DNA of 64,000 nucleotides. Origin: RPQJ01 sp963823535 (GTDB lineage: Bacteria; Pseudomonadota; Gammaproteobacteria; Steroidobacterales; Steroidobacteraceae). Positions 63,046 to 64,000 of the stretch are shown here, piece by piece. Location: contig CAWGLZ010000006.1 in assembly GCA_963823535.1 (NCBI GenBank), forward strand, positions 620,001 through 684,000, written 5' to 3'. A program made the translations under genes and the position numbers. The first letter of the stretch is position 1; each line of letters begins with the position of its first letter. The notes below the pieces were generated by a model, which was not told the DNA's origin, searched no databases, and was given only the letters and a program-made list of their open reading frames with translations.

Positions 63046-64000
63046 TCAGTAGATGTCGGCCCCTTCGCGCAGGATCTTCGGCGTGACGAAAATCAGCAAC
63101 TCGTCCTTGTTGTCCGTCCTGGACTTGCTCCGGAACAGCACGCCGAGGCCCGGGATGTCGCCGAGGTAGGGCACCTTGTTGACCGTGTCGCGGCGCTCGG
63201 TCTCGAGGATGCCGCCCAGCACCACGGTCTGGCCGTCGTTCACCAGCACCTGCGTGGTGATCTCGCGCGTATCGATGCTCGGCACGAAACCGCCCGTGGC
63301 GCTCGGCAGGACCTGCCCGACACTGTCCTTGCTGACCGTCAGGTCGAGAATGATGCGATCGTCCGGCGTGATCTGCGGCGTGACCTTGAGCGACAGCACG
63401 GCCTTCTTGAACTGCGTGGTCGTGGCACCGCTCGAGGCCGATTCCTGGTAGGGGATTTCCGTGCCCTGCTCGATGATGGCTTCCTTGCCGTTGGCGGTGA
63501 TCACCCGCGGAGCCGAGACCACCTCGCCGCGGCCTTCCGACTGGGCGGCACTGATCTCGAGGTCGACCACGTAGTCGGTATCGAGCAGCGTCAGCGCCAG
63601 CTTGGCGGCCGGGTTGGCGATCGGCAGGTTGACGAGGTAGCGGTCCGGGACGGGTGGCGTGGCCACCTGGCTGCCGTCGATGCCGACGCCGCCCGGGCTG
63701 GTCGGGTTGATGATCGGTCCGCGGTCGCCATCCGGGGAGTTGAGACCGCTCGATCCCATGTACATCAGGCCGTCGCTGCTGCCGTAGTTGCCGACGAACG
63801 CGCCGCCGAAGCGCACGCCCAGCTCGCGGCTGAAATCGTCGTTGACGATCACGATGCGCGCCTCGATGAGCACCTGCTTGACCGGGATGTCGAGCGTCGA
63901 CACCAGGCGGCGGATGTCGGCCAGCCGGTCGGCCGTGTCCTGCAGCAGCAGGGTGTTGGTACGCTCGTCGATCGCGACGCTGCCGCGCTCGGAGAGCAGC
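63046..64000 (-). CDS. pilQ: Type IV pilus secretin PilQ, C-terminal part (partial)
   Basis: The right window edge cuts the gene; the frame is open to 64000, giving the last ~317 residues. It contains the end of an N-domain (RTNTLLLQDTADRLADIRRLV), DIPVKQVLIEARIVIVNDDFSRELGVRFG, and the secretin core: LEISAAQSEGRGEVVSAPRVITANG, IEQGTEIPYQ, LSLKVTPQITPDDRIILDLTVSKD (core VTPQITPDD), VLVNDGQTVVLGGI and VPYLGDIPGLGVLFRS. It forms the outer-membrane channel for type IV pili and DNA uptake. Upstream pilMNOP would be expected beyond the window. Confidence 0.95.
   Translation of the reverse strand, partial: LLSERGSVAIDERTNTLLLQDTADRLADIRRLVSTLDIPVKQVLIEARIVIVNDDFSRELGVRFGGAFVGNYGSSDGLMYMGSSGLNSPDGDRGPIINPTSPGGVGIDGSQVATPPVPDRYLVNLPIANPAAKLALTLLDTDYVVDLEISAAQSEGRGEVVSAPRVITANGKEAIIEQGTEIPYQESASSGATTTQFKKAVLSLKVTPQITPDDRIILDLTVSKDSVGQVLPSATGGFVPSIDTREITTQVLVNDGQTVVLGGILETERRDTVNKVPYLGDIPGLGVLFRSKSRTDNKDELLIFVTPKILREGADIY

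Overview
The window is about 64 kb of high-GC, densely coding chromosome. Codon use and gene content (cysB, yajQ, oxyR with both redox cysteines, the pilQ-aroK-aroB order, hemE, pyrF, tesA divergent from an ABC pair) point to a gammaproteobacterium, perhaps from the Xanthomonadales/Steroidobacterales/Nevskiales grade. That placement is inference; no rRNA or other taxon marker is present. I saw no tRNA, rRNA, CRISPR array, insertion sequence or phage. It looks like ordinary chromosome with a few accessory patches.

Layout. 1-7.2 kb: a secreted SpvB-type protein running off the left edge, comM, cysB, an ABC exporter, a tyrosine phosphatase and a BrnT/BrnA-like toxin-antitoxin pair. 7.4-16.7 kb: a HerA-type ATPase, a DUF2780 protein, a thioredoxin-fold lipoprotein, yajQ, a TonB-dependent receptor, an acyl-CoA desaturase and a nitroreductase. 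16.9-23.8 kb: a TIR-TolB-TPR protein, then a complete NAD-linked bidirectional [NiFe]-hydrogenase operon hoxFUYHW. 23.9-30.5 kb: a uracil-DNA glycosylase-like gene, a 2-hydroxyacid dehydrogenase, a Nudix hydrolase, oxyR coupled to a copper chaperone, and a 988-residue lipase-CHAT fusion. 30.8-35.4 kb: a chaperone-usher pilus cluster of the spore-coat-U (Csu) type. 35.7-40.3 kb: a 2-oxoacid:ferredoxin oxidoreductase (korA, korB) with an NAD(P)/FAD/Fe-S subunit. 40.4-51.7 kb: a DUF4124 protein, a lipid kinase, a DUF2868/DUF3482 membrane-GTPase pair, a GFA protein, a fatty acyl reductase and a phasin-patatin-FFLEELY-membrane protein cluster. 51.7-52.1 kb: an inverted pair of structured repeats. 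52.1-57.7 kb: an FtsX-type permease with its ATPase, divergent tesA, and fadD. 57.7-64 kb: ppa, hemE, pyrF, dgt, aroB, aroK and the 3' part of pilQ, all on the minus strand and mostly overlapping.

How the genes fit together. Redox and energy metabolism is prominent: the Hox hydrogenase exchanges electrons between H2 and NAD(H), and the Kor complex links 2-oxoacid oxidation to ferredoxin and probably NAD(P). Lipid metabolism recurs: desaturase, tesA, fadD, a fatty-alcohol-forming reductase, a phasin and a patatin. Surface functions are the Csu-type pilus, the SpvB-like protein and PilQ.

Data quality. At least seven conserved genes, including aroB, are split by what look like single-base insertions, and the usher by a one-base loss (or two-base gain). 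The best reading is residual assembly error; these genes are annotated as single loci with the shift described. The most unusual sequence signal is the pair of inverted ~146-nt repeats at 51.7-52.1 kb: their long perfect hairpins have different stem sequences but nearly the same loop.
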